Source of the DNA: Lachnospiraceae bacterium
GTDB taxonomy: Bacteria > Bacillota > Clostridia > Lachnospirales > Lachnospiraceae
Assembly: GCA_900752065.1 (NCBI GenBank)
Contig: CAADTT010000104.1
Location: 1 to 41,694 of the forward strand
DNA: 41,694 bases
Direction of reading: 5' to 3'
This document shows positions 27,429 to 33,670 of the stretch, piece after piece. How positions within the stretch are numbered: position 1 is the first letter of the stretch; the number at the start of each line of letters is the position of its first letter. Below the pieces are notes generated by a model. The model did not search any database. It had not been told where the DNA came from and was given only the letters and a program-made list of their open reading frames with translations. The position numbers and the translations under genes were made by a program.

Positions 27429-27492
27429 GAACCTTCGTTCACAGAACGCCTCCCTCTTCTGTGACACTTTACGTATAACGTCTGCTCTACCA
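27395..27492 (-). ncRNA. THF riboswitch (folate aptamer) in the fhs leader
   Basis: On the minus strand, the order of conserved blocks follows the known tetrahydrofolate riboswitch: a GGTAGAGCAGA 5' segment, CGTAAAGTG, a perfect CACAGAA/TTCTGTG stem with a purine-rich loop, ACGAAG, a GG-TTCG-CC mini-stem, CCGCG, and the near-diagnostic TCGCTTCCGCTAC. GTAG (27487-27490) pairs with CTAC (27402-27405) to close P1, and CGTTATA pairs with TATAATG to form P2. I recognised it by aligning to the published consensus from memory, not with a covariance model. Confidence 0.75.
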
Positions 27493-27551
27493 GATTCTGA
27501 TTCTGATATCCTGCCACTGTCCACACAAACCTAAGCCGGATAAACAGTAAC

Positions 27552-27660
27552 AAAAAAAGCAACACTCTTAAATATCGAAATGCTGCCCAGACGGTCGACC
27601 CACATATAATTTTGATTTCCTTGTGGTACTCCACAACTATCCGTCAGTAATCAAAACCTT
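27552..27660 (-). ncRNA. ZTP riboswitch (pfl motif) with its terminator, fhs leader
   Basis: On the minus strand, a TTTTGATT/AATCAAAA helix encloses ACTGACGG and a TTGTGG-AGTA-CCACAA hairpin. A linker then leads to GACCGTCTGGGC (about 27587-27598), the hallmark 3' block of the ZTP aptamer. GACGG (near 27641) and CCGTC (near 27591) can form the conserved pseudoknot. GCAGCA (27581-27586) pairs with TGTTGC (27559-27564) ahead of seven T (27552-27558), a terminator that overlaps the GGGC end of the aptamer, as expected for a ZTP ON-switch. ZTP riboswitches are well known upstream of fhs. Confidence 0.85.
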
Positions 27661-27676
27661 TTCTTTATGTTTTTTA

Positions 27677-27705
27677 ATTATAAACCGGAAGTAAGGATTT
27701 GTCAA
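27677..27705 (-). promoter_or_regulatory. Consensus sigma-A promoter of fhs
   Basis: On the minus strand, a perfect TTGACA (27700-27705), 17 bp, and a perfect TATAAT (27677-27682). Transcription would start about 10 nt before the ZTP aptamer. Confidence 0.93.
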
Positions 27706-27745
27706 GGAATTGTCTGAACTTAACGCGATAGTTCGTAACAGTTCA

Positions 27746-27777
27746 GCCGCAGCAGTCCCTTACAGTTCCGCTGCGGC
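27746..27777 (-). terminator. GC-rich hairpin after the flavodoxin gene
   Basis: Perfect 8-bp arms GCCGCAGC (27746-27753) and GCTGCGGC (27770-27777) lie just past the flavodoxin stop codon. There is no T-run, so it may be a weak terminator or an RNA-stabilising 3' end. Confidence 0.4.
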
Positions 27778-27781
27778 AAAT

Positions 27782-28204
27782 TTATGCCAATGCCGCACCC
27801 AGCGCTTTACACGCGGAAACCGCCTCGTCATCCGGCGCTTCGTTGCAGATGACACTGCCGCATACGAGCTCGGCACCCGCTTCTTTACAGGTATCCTCCC
27901 ATGTACGCATCCATTCTCCATCACCCCAGCCATAGGAGCCAAAGAGAGCGATTTTCTTTCCGCCAAGCTTTTCTTTGCACGCAGAAAACATTGGCTCAAA
28001 TTCGGTATCCTCCAGTTCTTCGCATCCCATGGACGGGCATCCGAAGGCAATAGCATCCTGCTCCTCCACCATAGAAGCATCAAAGCCGTCCGGTGTGTAC
28101 AGAGCTGCATCTGCTCCTTTCTCTTTTGCTCCTTCCAAAACGGCATTTGCCATTTCTTCTGTATTTCCTGTTCCACTCCAATAAACGACTGCGATTTTAC
28201 TCAT
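27782..28204 (-). CDS. Short-chain flavodoxin
   Basis: This is an FMN-binding electron carrier that typically replaces ferredoxin when iron is scarce. KIAVVYWSGTGNTEEMA holds the FMN phosphate loop (SGTGNT), and FGSYGWGDGEWM provides the flavin-stacking aromatic region. The 140-aa length fits the short-chain class. I start at the ATG 28202-28204, with AAGGAAGG upstream. It closes the DUF2325-DUF3793-flavodoxin group, whose promoter carries an iron-type operator. That context supports iron-limited expression. Confidence 0.9.
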   Translation of the reverse strand: MSKIAVVYWSGTGNTEEMANAVLEGAKEKGADAALYTPDGFDASMVEEQDAIAFGCPSMGCEELEDTEFEPMFSACKEKLGGKKIALFGSYGWGDGEWMRTWEDTCKEAGAELVCGSVICNEAPDDEAVSACKALGAALA

Positions 28205-28260
28205 ATGAATAACCATCCTTCCTTAAAATTTATGTGTATACGACCACCTCCGGCGGCCTG

Positions 28261-28812
28261 TTATACGGTCACTGTGAGCCGTTCTACACTCATTCCCTTC
28301 GCCCAACTGTCACAATAGATGTCCGTACATCTTCGGTAACGGCAGAAGGTCTGTTTTGCCTTCTCCTCGTCTCCGTAGACTTTCCAGCAGCCCACACACT
28401 TACAACCTGCCGCCTTGTTTTCGATAAAACCCCTGACATCCTCCGGCGGATAGCCGAGAAACAGGCCGATCTCGTGGGGAAATTCCCCGCTTGCCCTGAG
28501 CCTGCCCGCAAGACGGGCCAGGCAGCGCTCCGGATACTCTGCCGCATAACCATACTGAGACAGCAAAGCCGCAGCTTCCTTGTCCGAAAAATCCCGGCGC
28601 AGATGCCCCGGACGATACAGATAGATCAATGCTCTGCCTCCCATGCAGCGCATCAGCAGAACGCGCACGCCTTTCGGTCCCAGCAGATGGTTCATGCGCC
28701 TGATATCATCCTGCAACTCCTTTTTTGTCTGATAAGGACATGAAAATAAATTTCCTGTCTTCATCCCCGCCAGCGTAGGGGCACAGTGCTGAACAATCAT
28801 TTCTTCTGACAT
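28261..28812 (-). CDS. DUF3793 family protein
   Basis: The 183-aa protein matches the DUF3793 pattern as I recall it: HCAPTLAGMKTGNLFSC near the start, then FPHEIGLFLGYPPEDV, then a Cys-rich part (CKCVGCWKVY and CRYRRCTDIYC). Function is unknown. No membrane segment or signal is seen, and the Cys clusters could bind metal. I start at 28810-28812, where GGAGG precedes the ATG by 5 nt. It lies between the DUF2325 and flavodoxin genes in an operon with an iron-type operator, an association that recurs in Clostridia. Confidence 0.78.
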   Translation of the reverse strand: MSEEMIVQHCAPTLAGMKTGNLFSCPYQTKKELQDDIRRMNHLLGPKGVRVLLMRCMGGRALIYLYRPGHLRRDFSDKEAAALLSQYGYAAEYPERCLARLAGRLRASGEFPHEIGLFLGYPPEDVRGFIENKAAGCKCVGCWKVYGDEEKAKQTFCRYRRCTDIYCDSWAKGMSVERLTVTV

Positions 28813-28876
28813 CTTTTCCTCCTTGACACTCCTTTTCATCAGTGATTCGACATTATTTTCTCCGGATCATCAAAAA

Positions 28877-29155
28877 TCATGCGTGTTCCATCAGAATCTT
28901 CTTCAATGCCGACATGGAGCTGGAGTGGGAACGTGCCACCACCGTTCCTGTTCCCTTTGTCTCATCCAGAGCACAGCGTACCATTTTGTGGGATGTGGTG
29001 CTGGTAAAGAGAACCAGCAGATCCGGATTTCCGATTTTCCTTTTCAAACCATCCTTCATTCTGGTAAAGACCTTGGCGCTGCATCCGTACTCCTGACAGA
29101 GTTCTTTATACTGCCTTTCCATGCATTCATTTCCTCCGACAATTACAATACTCAT
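28877..29155 (-). CDS. DUF2325 domain protein
   Basis: The 92-aa protein begins SIVIVGGNECMERQYKELC and includes LLVLFTSTTSHKM, typical of the small DUF2325 family, a Rossmann-like fold of unknown role. It has Cys residues near 11, 19, 24 and 61. A GGAGG SD precedes the ATG, and the promoter carries a GTTAGC-N4-GCTAAC operator. It is the first gene of the group that ends with flavodoxin. A role in iron or redox adaptation is inferred from context only. Confidence 0.8.
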   Translation of the reverse strand: MSIVIVGGNECMERQYKELCQEYGCSAKVFTRMKDGLKRKIGNPDLLVLFTSTTSHKMVRCALDETKGTGTVVARSHSSSMSALKKILMEHA

Positions 29156-29178
29156 GTGAATTCCTCCGTCTCTTTATT

Positions 29179-29207
29179 TTGTTAGCGTATGCTAACTTTA
29201 CTGTGAA
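29179..29207 (-). promoter_or_regulatory. Promoter of the DUF2325-DUF3793-flavodoxin group
   Basis: On the minus strand, TTCACA (29202-29207), 17 bp, TAACAA (29179-29184). The operator occupies the spacer and the first four bases of the -10, the same geometry as at the feo promoter. Confidence 0.6.
29181..29196. promoter_or_regulatory. Iron-type (DtxR family) operator, site 1
   Basis: GTTAGC-GTAT-GCTAAC, a 16-bp site with perfect 6-bp arms, within the DUF2325 promoter. It matches the sites at the feo genes. Confidence 0.78.
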
Positions 29208-29212
29208 AGATA

Positions 29213-29230
29213 TGCGTCCTCCCGGACGCA
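29213..29230 (-). terminator. Probable terminator of the feo operon
   Basis: TGCGTCC/GGACGCA arms (29213-29219 and 29224-29230) lie immediately after the Cys-rich gene and are followed by TATCTTT on the minus strand. The T-run is imperfect, so some read-through into the next group is possible. Confidence 0.55.
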
Positions 29231-29233
29231 CTT

Positions 29234-29398
29234 TTACTTTCCCCGGTGACATGCACCGCAGCTTCCGCAATCGCCTCCGCAGGAGGTTTTTCCCTGCTTC
29301 TTATCTTTTACCATTTTGACAATAATGATACAGACAATGGCGATCAAAAGAATACTGATTAAAATCGTTGCCAGATTTGTCATAATCCAGGATAACAT
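29234..29398 (-). CDS. FeoB-associated Cys-rich membrane protein
   Basis: A 54-aa protein with one membrane segment (about 5-27), a Lys-rich stretch, and a Cys-rich tail (SCGGDCGSCGACH). This matches the small FeoB-associated Cys-rich membrane proteins that accompany feoB in many Firmicutes. It may handle Fe2+ on the cytoplasmic side; this is unproven. The ATG at 29396-29398 has GGGAGGAGG upstream. It follows feoB, with a strong hairpin between the two. Confidence 0.85.
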   Translation of the reverse strand: MLSWIMTNLATILISILLIAIVCIIIVKMVKDKKQGKTSCGGDCGSCGACHRGK

Positions 29399-29440
29399 AT
29401 TTTCCTCCTCCCGTTGTATACAAAACATCATGTAACAATA

Positions 29441-29484
29441 GGTTTTCTTTGGTCTGTACCAGCGAGGTACAGACCCGCAAAACC
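29441..29484 (-). other. Intercistronic stem-loop between feoB and the Cys-rich gene
   Basis: Perfect arms GGTCTGTACC (29451-29460) and GGTACAGACC (29466-29475) are extended by GGTTTT/AAAACC at the base. No T-run follows on the minus strand, so it is more likely an RNA processing or stability element than a terminator. Confidence 0.6.
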
Positions 29485-29505
29485 ATGATAACATTTTTTC
29501 TTTTT

Positions 29506-31908
29506 TTATGCAGCTATTTTCTCACTGAGAGTTTGTGCCTCCTTGTAGGGACGGAACAGCATAAACAGCATCACTGCCAGAACTGCCACGGCTGCCGCCA
29601 CACCCAGCAGATTTGCTGAACCGCTAAACATCATGCCGAGCTGATATACCACCAGAGACACTGCATAAGCGAATCCGCACTGGTAACCAATAGCAAACCA
29701 GGTCCATTTTGCACTGTTCATCTCTCGTTTGATGGCTCCGATCGCTGCAAAACACGGAGCGCACAGCAGATTGAAGATCAGGAAGGAGTAACCTGCAAGC
29801 TGCGTCATGCCTTCAAAGTCAAGTACGCCGAAGACGCCGACAACCTCCTCCTTTGCCACCAGACCCATGATCGTCGCGATCGTTGCCTTGATATTTCCAA
29901 AACCGAGAGGTGCGAAGATCCAGCATACCGCACCGCCGATGATACCCAGAATACTGTTCTCCAGTTCCATATCCGGGTTAAATCCAAAAGCGCCGTCCGT
30001 AAATCCAAAGGTAGAACCTGCCCATATGAGAATGGAGGAAAGGAGAATGATGGTTCCTGCCTTCTTAATAAAGGAGCTTGCCCTCTCCCACATGGAACGC
30101 ATCACGTTCCCAAAAGTCGGCCAGTGATATGCAGGAAGCTCCATAACAAACGGCGCCGGATCGCCTGCGAACATCCTTGTTTTCTTCAATATAATACCAG
30201 AAATAATGATTGCTGCAATTCCTACAAAATATGCGCTGGGCGCCACCCACCATGCACCGCCGAACAGAGCCGATGCGATCAGGGCGATGATCGGGAGCTT
30301 CGCGCCGCAGGGAATGAAGGTGGTTGTCATGATCGTCATGCGGCGGTCACGCTCATTTTCAATCGTTCTGGATGCCATGACACCCGGAACACCGCACCCC
30401 GTGCCGATCAGCATCGGAATAAAGGATTTGCCTGACAGTCCAAATTTGCGGAACACACGGTCAAGCACAAAAGCAATTCGCGCCATATAACCGCATGCTT
30501 CCAGGAAAGCCAGAAGAATAAACAGCACAATCATCTGCGGAACAAATCCAAGAACGGCTCCCACACCGCCAACGATACCGTCAAGCAGAAGCCCTTTCAG
30601 CCATTCCGCACAATTTACCGCATCCAGAAGGTTCTCGATCAGAACTGGAATACCCGGAACCCATATGCCATAGGTGGAGGTATCCGGAACATCCTCACCC
30701 TCAAGGGCGGTGTCTACCATTTCCGAAATATCATAACCTTCCTCCGCCAGAGAGTCCGCATAAGAACCATACGCCTCATCAAAGGCACCGAAATCCGCAT
30801 CCCCGATCGCTCCCTGAATATCCTCTGCGCCGATCACGCCTGCATCCGCCGCCTGATCTACGATATTCTTTACTTCATCCGTGAACACATACTGCTCTGC
30901 GTAAGCATTCATGGCATCTTCGTACTCAGAACTTCCGATACCAAACAGGTGCCATCCGTCACCGAACACGCCGTCATTTGCCCAGTCTGTCACGATGGTT
31001 CCAACGGTGGAAACAGAAATGTAATACACCAGGAACATGATCGCCGCAAAAATCGGCAGCGCTGCAAAACGGTTTGTCACCACCTTGTCGATCTTGTCTG
31101 AGGTGGTAAGCTGTCCTGCCGCTTTCTTTTTATAACATCCTTTTATAATAGAAGCAATATACAGATATCTCTCATTTGTAATGATGCTCTCTGCATCGTC
31201 GTCGCACTCTTTTTCCGCTGCCTGAATATCAGACTCGATATGCTCCAGAACCACCTGATTGATCTTTAACTGCTCCAGAACCTTATCGTCCCTCTCAAAG
31301 ATCTTGATAGCATACCAGCGCTGCTGTTCCTCCGGCATATTATGTACAGCCGCCTCCTCGATATGGGCGATGGCATGTTCTACCGCTCCTGAGAAGGTAT
31401 GCATCGGAATCGTTTTCCCGTTCTTAGCCGCATCAATGGCAGCCTCCGCAGCTTCTGTGATCCCCGTACCCTTCAGCGCAGAAATTTCCACTACCTTACA
31501 TCCCAGTTGGCGTGACAGTTCCTTGATATTGATCTTATCGCCGTTCTTATCCACGATATCCATCATATTCACTGCTACCACTACCGGAATCCCAAGTTCT
31601 GTGAGCTGTGTTGTCAGATACAGGTTTCTCTCCAGATTTGTGCCGTCTACAATATTTAAAATCGCATTCGGTCTCTCCTGAATCAGATAATTTCGGGCAA
31701 CCACTTCCTCCAGCGTGTACGGGGAAAGGGAATAGATACCCGGAAGGTCTGTGATGATGACACCGTCATGTTTCTTCAGTTTTCCCTCTTTTTTTTCTAC
31801 CGTTACGCCCGGCCAGTTTCCTACAAACTGGTTGGAACCGGTGAGAGCATTAAACAGGGTGGTTTTTCCACAGTTCGGATTTCCTGCAAGTGCAATTCTC
31901 AAATCCAT
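29506..31908 (-). CDS. feoB: Ferrous iron transporter FeoB
   Basis: This is the main Fe2+ importer. The N-terminal G domain has GNPNCGKTTLFN (residues 8-19), DLPGIYSLSPY, NMMD and a helical GDI-like domain to about 270. Gate-type membrane repeats follow, with blocks such as FIPMLIGTGCGVPGVMASRT and TTTFIPCGAKLPI holding conserved Cys. At 800 aa it is longer than many FeoB proteins. Between the first and second membrane helices it has a very acidic segment (about 335-415) with almost no Lys or Arg. A DtxR-type operator and a weak hairpin lie between feoA and feoB. AGAGGA precedes the ATG. Confidence 0.96.
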   Translation of the reverse strand: MDLRIALAGNPNCGKTTLFNALTGSNQFVGNWPGVTVEKKEGKLKKHDGVIITDLPGIYSLSPYTLEEVVARNYLIQERPNAILNIVDGTNLERNLYLTTQLTELGIPVVVAVNMMDIVDKNGDKINIKELSRQLGCKVVEISALKGTGITEAAEAAIDAAKNGKTIPMHTFSGAVEHAIAHIEEAAVHNMPEEQQRWYAIKIFERDDKVLEQLKINQVVLEHIESDIQAAEKECDDDAESIITNERYLYIASIIKGCYKKKAAGQLTTSDKIDKVVTNRFAALPIFAAIMFLVYYISVSTVGTIVTDWANDGVFGDGWHLFGIGSSEYEDAMNAYAEQYVFTDEVKNIVDQAADAGVIGAEDIQGAIGDADFGAFDEAYGSYADSLAEEGYDISEMVDTALEGEDVPDTSTYGIWVPGIPVLIENLLDAVNCAEWLKGLLLDGIVGGVGAVLGFVPQMIVLFILLAFLEACGYMARIAFVLDRVFRKFGLSGKSFIPMLIGTGCGVPGVMASRTIENERDRRMTIMTTTFIPCGAKLPIIALIASALFGGAWWVAPSAYFVGIAAIIISGIILKKTRMFAGDPAPFVMELPAYHWPTFGNVMRSMWERASSFIKKAGTIILLSSILIWAGSTFGFTDGAFGFNPDMELENSILGIIGGAVCWIFAPLGFGNIKATIATIMGLVAKEEVVGVFGVLDFEGMTQLAGYSFLIFNLLCAPCFAAIGAIKREMNSAKWTWFAIGYQCGFAYAVSLVVYQLGMMFSGSANLLGVAAAVAVLAVMLFMLFRPYKEAQTLSEKIAA

Positions 31909-31929
31909 AATTTCTTCCTCTCTTTCATT

Positions 31930-31945
31930 ATTAGCGGCTGCTAAT
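31930..31945. promoter_or_regulatory. Iron-type (DtxR family) operator, site 2
   Basis: ATTAGC-GGCT-GCTAAT, with perfect arms, just upstream of feoB and inside the feo transcript unit. It may control a secondary feoB start or act as a roadblock. Confidence 0.7.
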
Positions 31946-31979
31946 TTCTCGTCTTAAAAAATCAGGGGCAATTCCCCCG

Positions 31980-32201
31980 TTACTCCACTTCGATCATTCC
32001 GGCATCTGCCTTCCTCAAGGAAAGCTCATAGCCTCTCACGGTAACCTCCACCGGATCTCCCAGGGGAGCCACCTTACGAATCTTAATCTCTACTCCCTTC
32101 GTGATCCCCATATCCATGATCCGGCGCTTAACCGCTCCTTCTCCATGAAGTCTGACAACCTTTACTGTATCGCCAATCTTCGCCTGTCTGAGTGTTTTCA
32201 T
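31980..32201 (-). CDS. feoA: FeoA family protein (copy 2)
   Basis: A 73-aa SH3-fold protein that supports FeoB function. TLRQAKIGDTVKVVRLHGEG, then RRIMDMGITKGVEIKI, then GDPVEVTVRGYELSLRKADA is the full FeoA pattern. GAGGAGG precedes the ATG. It is the second of two FeoA-like genes ahead of feoB. Downstream, a short GGGG/CCCC hairpin with a T-run could attenuate feoB. Confidence 0.93.
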   Translation of the reverse strand: MKTLRQAKIGDTVKVVRLHGEGAVKRRIMDMGITKGVEIKIRKVAPLGDPVEVTVRGYELSLRKADAGMIEVE

Positions 32202-32234
32202 CTCTGCATCCTCCTCTATTCTCCGGCGTGATGA

Positions 32235-32447
32235 TCAAACCATGATCTTCATCGCCATTTCCTTGCTGACGGCTACGCGGGCCTCCTTCACATTCACAAT
32301 GACATTGCCTCCCAGCGTAGTGATGACCGTAACATTGCCCCCCACTACAAACCCCAGGTTTTCAAGGTGTTTTTTAACCTCCGGCTTTCCGCCGATTTTT
32401 TTGATCATATTTTCCTCTCCGATGTTCGCAAGTGTCAGCGGCATCAT
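32235..32447 (-). CDS. feoA: FeoA family protein (copy 1)
   Basis: A 70-aa FeoA-like SH3 protein: MPLTLANIGEENMIKKIGG, then HLENLGFVVGGNVTVITTLGGNVIVNVKEARVAVSKEMA (shown here as the family's beta-strand pattern). It is the first gene after the iron-regulated promoter. AAGGA lies 6 nt before the first of two adjacent ATG codons. Having two FeoA proteins with one FeoB is common in Clostridia. Confidence 0.92.
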   Translation of the reverse strand: MMPLTLANIGEENMIKKIGGKPEVKKHLENLGFVVGGNVTVITTLGGNVIVNVKEARVAVSKEMAMKIMV

Positions 32448-32495
32448 ACTTCATCCTTCCTCACATTATAAAAATTTGCAGTGTATCCGCTGCAT

Positions 32496-32511
32496 ATTAG
32501 CTTTCGCTAAC
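32496..32511. promoter_or_regulatory. Iron-type (DtxR family) operator, site 3
   Basis: ATTAGC-TTTC-GCTAAC, downstream of the feo promoter and upstream of the first feoA. Confidence 0.78.
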
Positions 32512-32528
32512 TTCCTTCTCTAAAGAAG

Positions 32529-32544
32529 ATTAGCTTTCGCTAAC
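32529..32544. promoter_or_regulatory. Iron-type (DtxR family) operator, site 4
   Basis: ATTAGC-TTTC-GCTAAC, identical to site 3 and 33 bp away from it, just downstream of the feo -10. Confidence 0.8.
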
Positions 32545-32552
32545 CTTTCTAT

Positions 32553-32581
32553 ATGTTACTCTATGCTAACTATTTTGTCAA
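32553..32581 (-). promoter_or_regulatory. Iron-regulated feo promoter
   Basis: On the minus strand, a perfect TTGACA (32576-32581), 17 bp, TAACAT (32553-32558). Operator site 5 fills the spacer and runs into the -10. Confidence 0.85.
32555..32570. promoter_or_regulatory. Iron-type (DtxR family) operator, site 5
   Basis: GTTACT-CTAT-GCTAAC, with one imperfect arm, located between the -35 and -10 of the feo promoter. A bound repressor would block RNA polymerase directly. Confidence 0.72.
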
Positions 32582-32608
32582 CCACTTTTTTAATTTTTTT
32601 TAAATATC

Positions 32609-32807
32609 TTGTTACGATTCACAGCGGATTTGGAGAATTCAATCAGGCGCGTCGCGCTTGCACGTAACCGACTAATTGAATTCTCCAAATCTGACTGCGA
32701 AACAGGAACCTCCACCAAATGAGCAATCTTAGCCCATAAGGGCGGGAAAGCACGCGGCAGCGTGCGGGATTGCGAATGCAGTGTGGAGAGGCTGTGAATA
32801 GTAACAA
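32609..32807. repeat. 199-bp nested inverted-repeat element (MITE/REP-like)
   Basis: The ends TTGTTACGATTCACAG (32609-32624) and CTGTGAATAGTAACAA (32792-32807) are inverted copies with one mismatch. Inside lies a perfect 17-bp inverted pair, GATTTGGAGAATTCAAT (32627-32643) and its complement (32675-32691), plus a CACGC/GCGTG hairpin near 32750. It sits between the feo promoter and the dtxR-like gene. Open frames across it look like non-coding shadows. The form suggests a dispersed, non-autonomous palindromic element; I see no clear target-site duplication. Confidence 0.65.
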
Positions 32808-32812
32808 AAACC

Positions 32813-32841
32813 TTGAAAAACATTCTTTCTTATGATAACCT
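32813..32841 (+). promoter_or_regulatory. Candidate promoter of the DtxR-like gene
   Basis: TTGAAA (32813-32818), 17 bp, TAACCT (32836-32841), directly after the inverted-repeat element. The -10 is weak, and other AT-rich hexamers downstream (for example TATACT near 32853) are possible. Confidence 0.35.
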
Positions 32842-32921
32842 GATAATATCGTTATACTCGCAGGCAGTCTGTTAGAGCGCCATAGGAACCTGCCTGTAAA
32901 TACCGAAAGGAGGTGATCGTC

Positions 32922-33305
32922 ATGCACCTGCAGGAATCCGGTGAAATGTATCTTGAAACGATCCTGATTTTATCGAAGAAAAGCAGCTCTGTCCGTTCTG
33001 TAGATGTGGCTGCCTATATGGGCTATTCCAAGCCCAGCGTCAGCCGGGCGATCCGTCTGCTGACAGACGGAGGATATGTGGTCATGGGCAAGGGCGGATC
33101 CCTTCTTCTGACAGAGGACGGAAAACGAATCGCAGAAAAGATCTATGAGCGCCATACGCTCCTTTCCGAATTTCTGGTGCGCCTCGGTGTTGATGAAAAA
33201 ACCGCAGCCGAGGATGCCTGCCGCATGGAACATATCATCAGTGACGCTTCCTTTGACGCCATTAAACGGCATACACAGGCAAAAACAAAAGAAGCCCGGT
33301 CCTGA
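32922..33305 (+). CDS. DtxR/MntR family metal-dependent repressor
   Basis: A 127-aa DNA-binding repressor that uses Fe2+ or Mn2+ as corepressor. HLQESGEMYLETIL is the typical start, VDVAAYMGYSKPSVSRAIRLL is the winged helix-turn-helix, and CRMEHIIS provides metal ligands of the dimerisation domain. There is no C-terminal SH3 domain, so it is an MntR-like short form. I start at the ATG 32922, 8 nt after AGGAGG. It is divergent from the feo genes and is the obvious candidate to bind the five GTTAGC-type sites. Whether it senses iron or manganese cannot be told from sequence; the regulon says iron. Confidence 0.88.
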   Translation: MHLQESGEMYLETILILSKKSSSVRSVDVAAYMGYSKPSVSRAIRLLTDGGYVVMGKGGSLLLTEDGKRIAEKIYERHTLLSEFLVRLGVDEKTAAEDACRMEHIISDASFDAIKRHTQAKTKEARS

Positions 33306-33354
33306 CCGCCAAAGGAAACCTCCTCCGGAGCTTTCCTTCGGATACACTGGCACG

Positions 33355-33395
33355 AAAAAAGAGCAGACGTACAATTCCTGTACATCTGCTTTTTT
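33355..33395. terminator. Bidirectional terminator between the DtxR-like gene and tRNA-Leu
   Basis: Arms GCAGACGTACA (33363-33373) and TGTACATCTGC (33379-33389) are flanked by six A on the left and six T on the right. The one imperfect pair is G-U on the minus strand, so it serves tRNA-Leu best, but the T-run also fits the plus-strand gene. Confidence 0.85.
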
Positions 33396-33399
33396 CTCA

Positions 33400-33479
33400 T
33401 GCGGATAGAGGGACTCGAACCCTCACGGTCTCCCACCAGAACCTAAATCTGGCGCGTCTGCCAATTCCGCCATATCCGC
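33400..33479 (-). tRNA. tRNA-Leu (anticodon UAG)
   Basis: The acceptor GCGGATA pairs with TATCCGC. The anticodon stem CCAGA/TCTGG encloses TTTAGGT (anticodon TAG), a variable arm TGGGAGACCG follows, and the T-arm has GGTTCGAGTCC. CCA is not encoded. Confidence 0.95.
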
Positions 33480-33507
33480 AAAACACGCTTTCTGTGTGAA
33501 CACGCCT

Positions 33508-33537
33508 ATTATATCTGATAAGAGTGGATTCTGTCAA
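33508..33537 (-). promoter_or_regulatory. tRNA-Leu promoter
   Basis: On the minus strand, TTGACA (33532-33537), 18 bp, TATAAT (33508-33513). It matches the consensus at both hexamers, as is usual for stable RNA genes. Confidence 0.88.
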
Positions 33538-33595
33538 CACCTGTAACGCCCCTTCTTTTTAGCATTTTTTTAGCATGTTTTGAACGCCGAACTTA

Positions 33596-33624
33596 TTGTT
33601 CTTCCCTTTCGTGTGTTGTATACT
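33596..33624 (+). promoter_or_regulatory. Promoter of the KdpDE-like pair
   Basis: TTGTTC (33596-33601), 17 bp, TATACT (33619-33624), about 47 nt before the histidine kinase start. Confidence 0.7.
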
Positions 33625-33670
33625 TATTCTCAAATACGATCACGATAAAATACAAGAGGGGGAACTGCCT

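Noticed and set aside
27395..27634. 79-aa minus-strand ORF upstream of fhs
   Set aside because: It runs through both riboswitch aptamers and their terminators, has no SD and no recognisable protein features.
32590..32823. 77-aa minus-strand ORF
   Set aside because: It coincides with the inverted-repeat element and reads as a shadow of that structure; no SD is seen.
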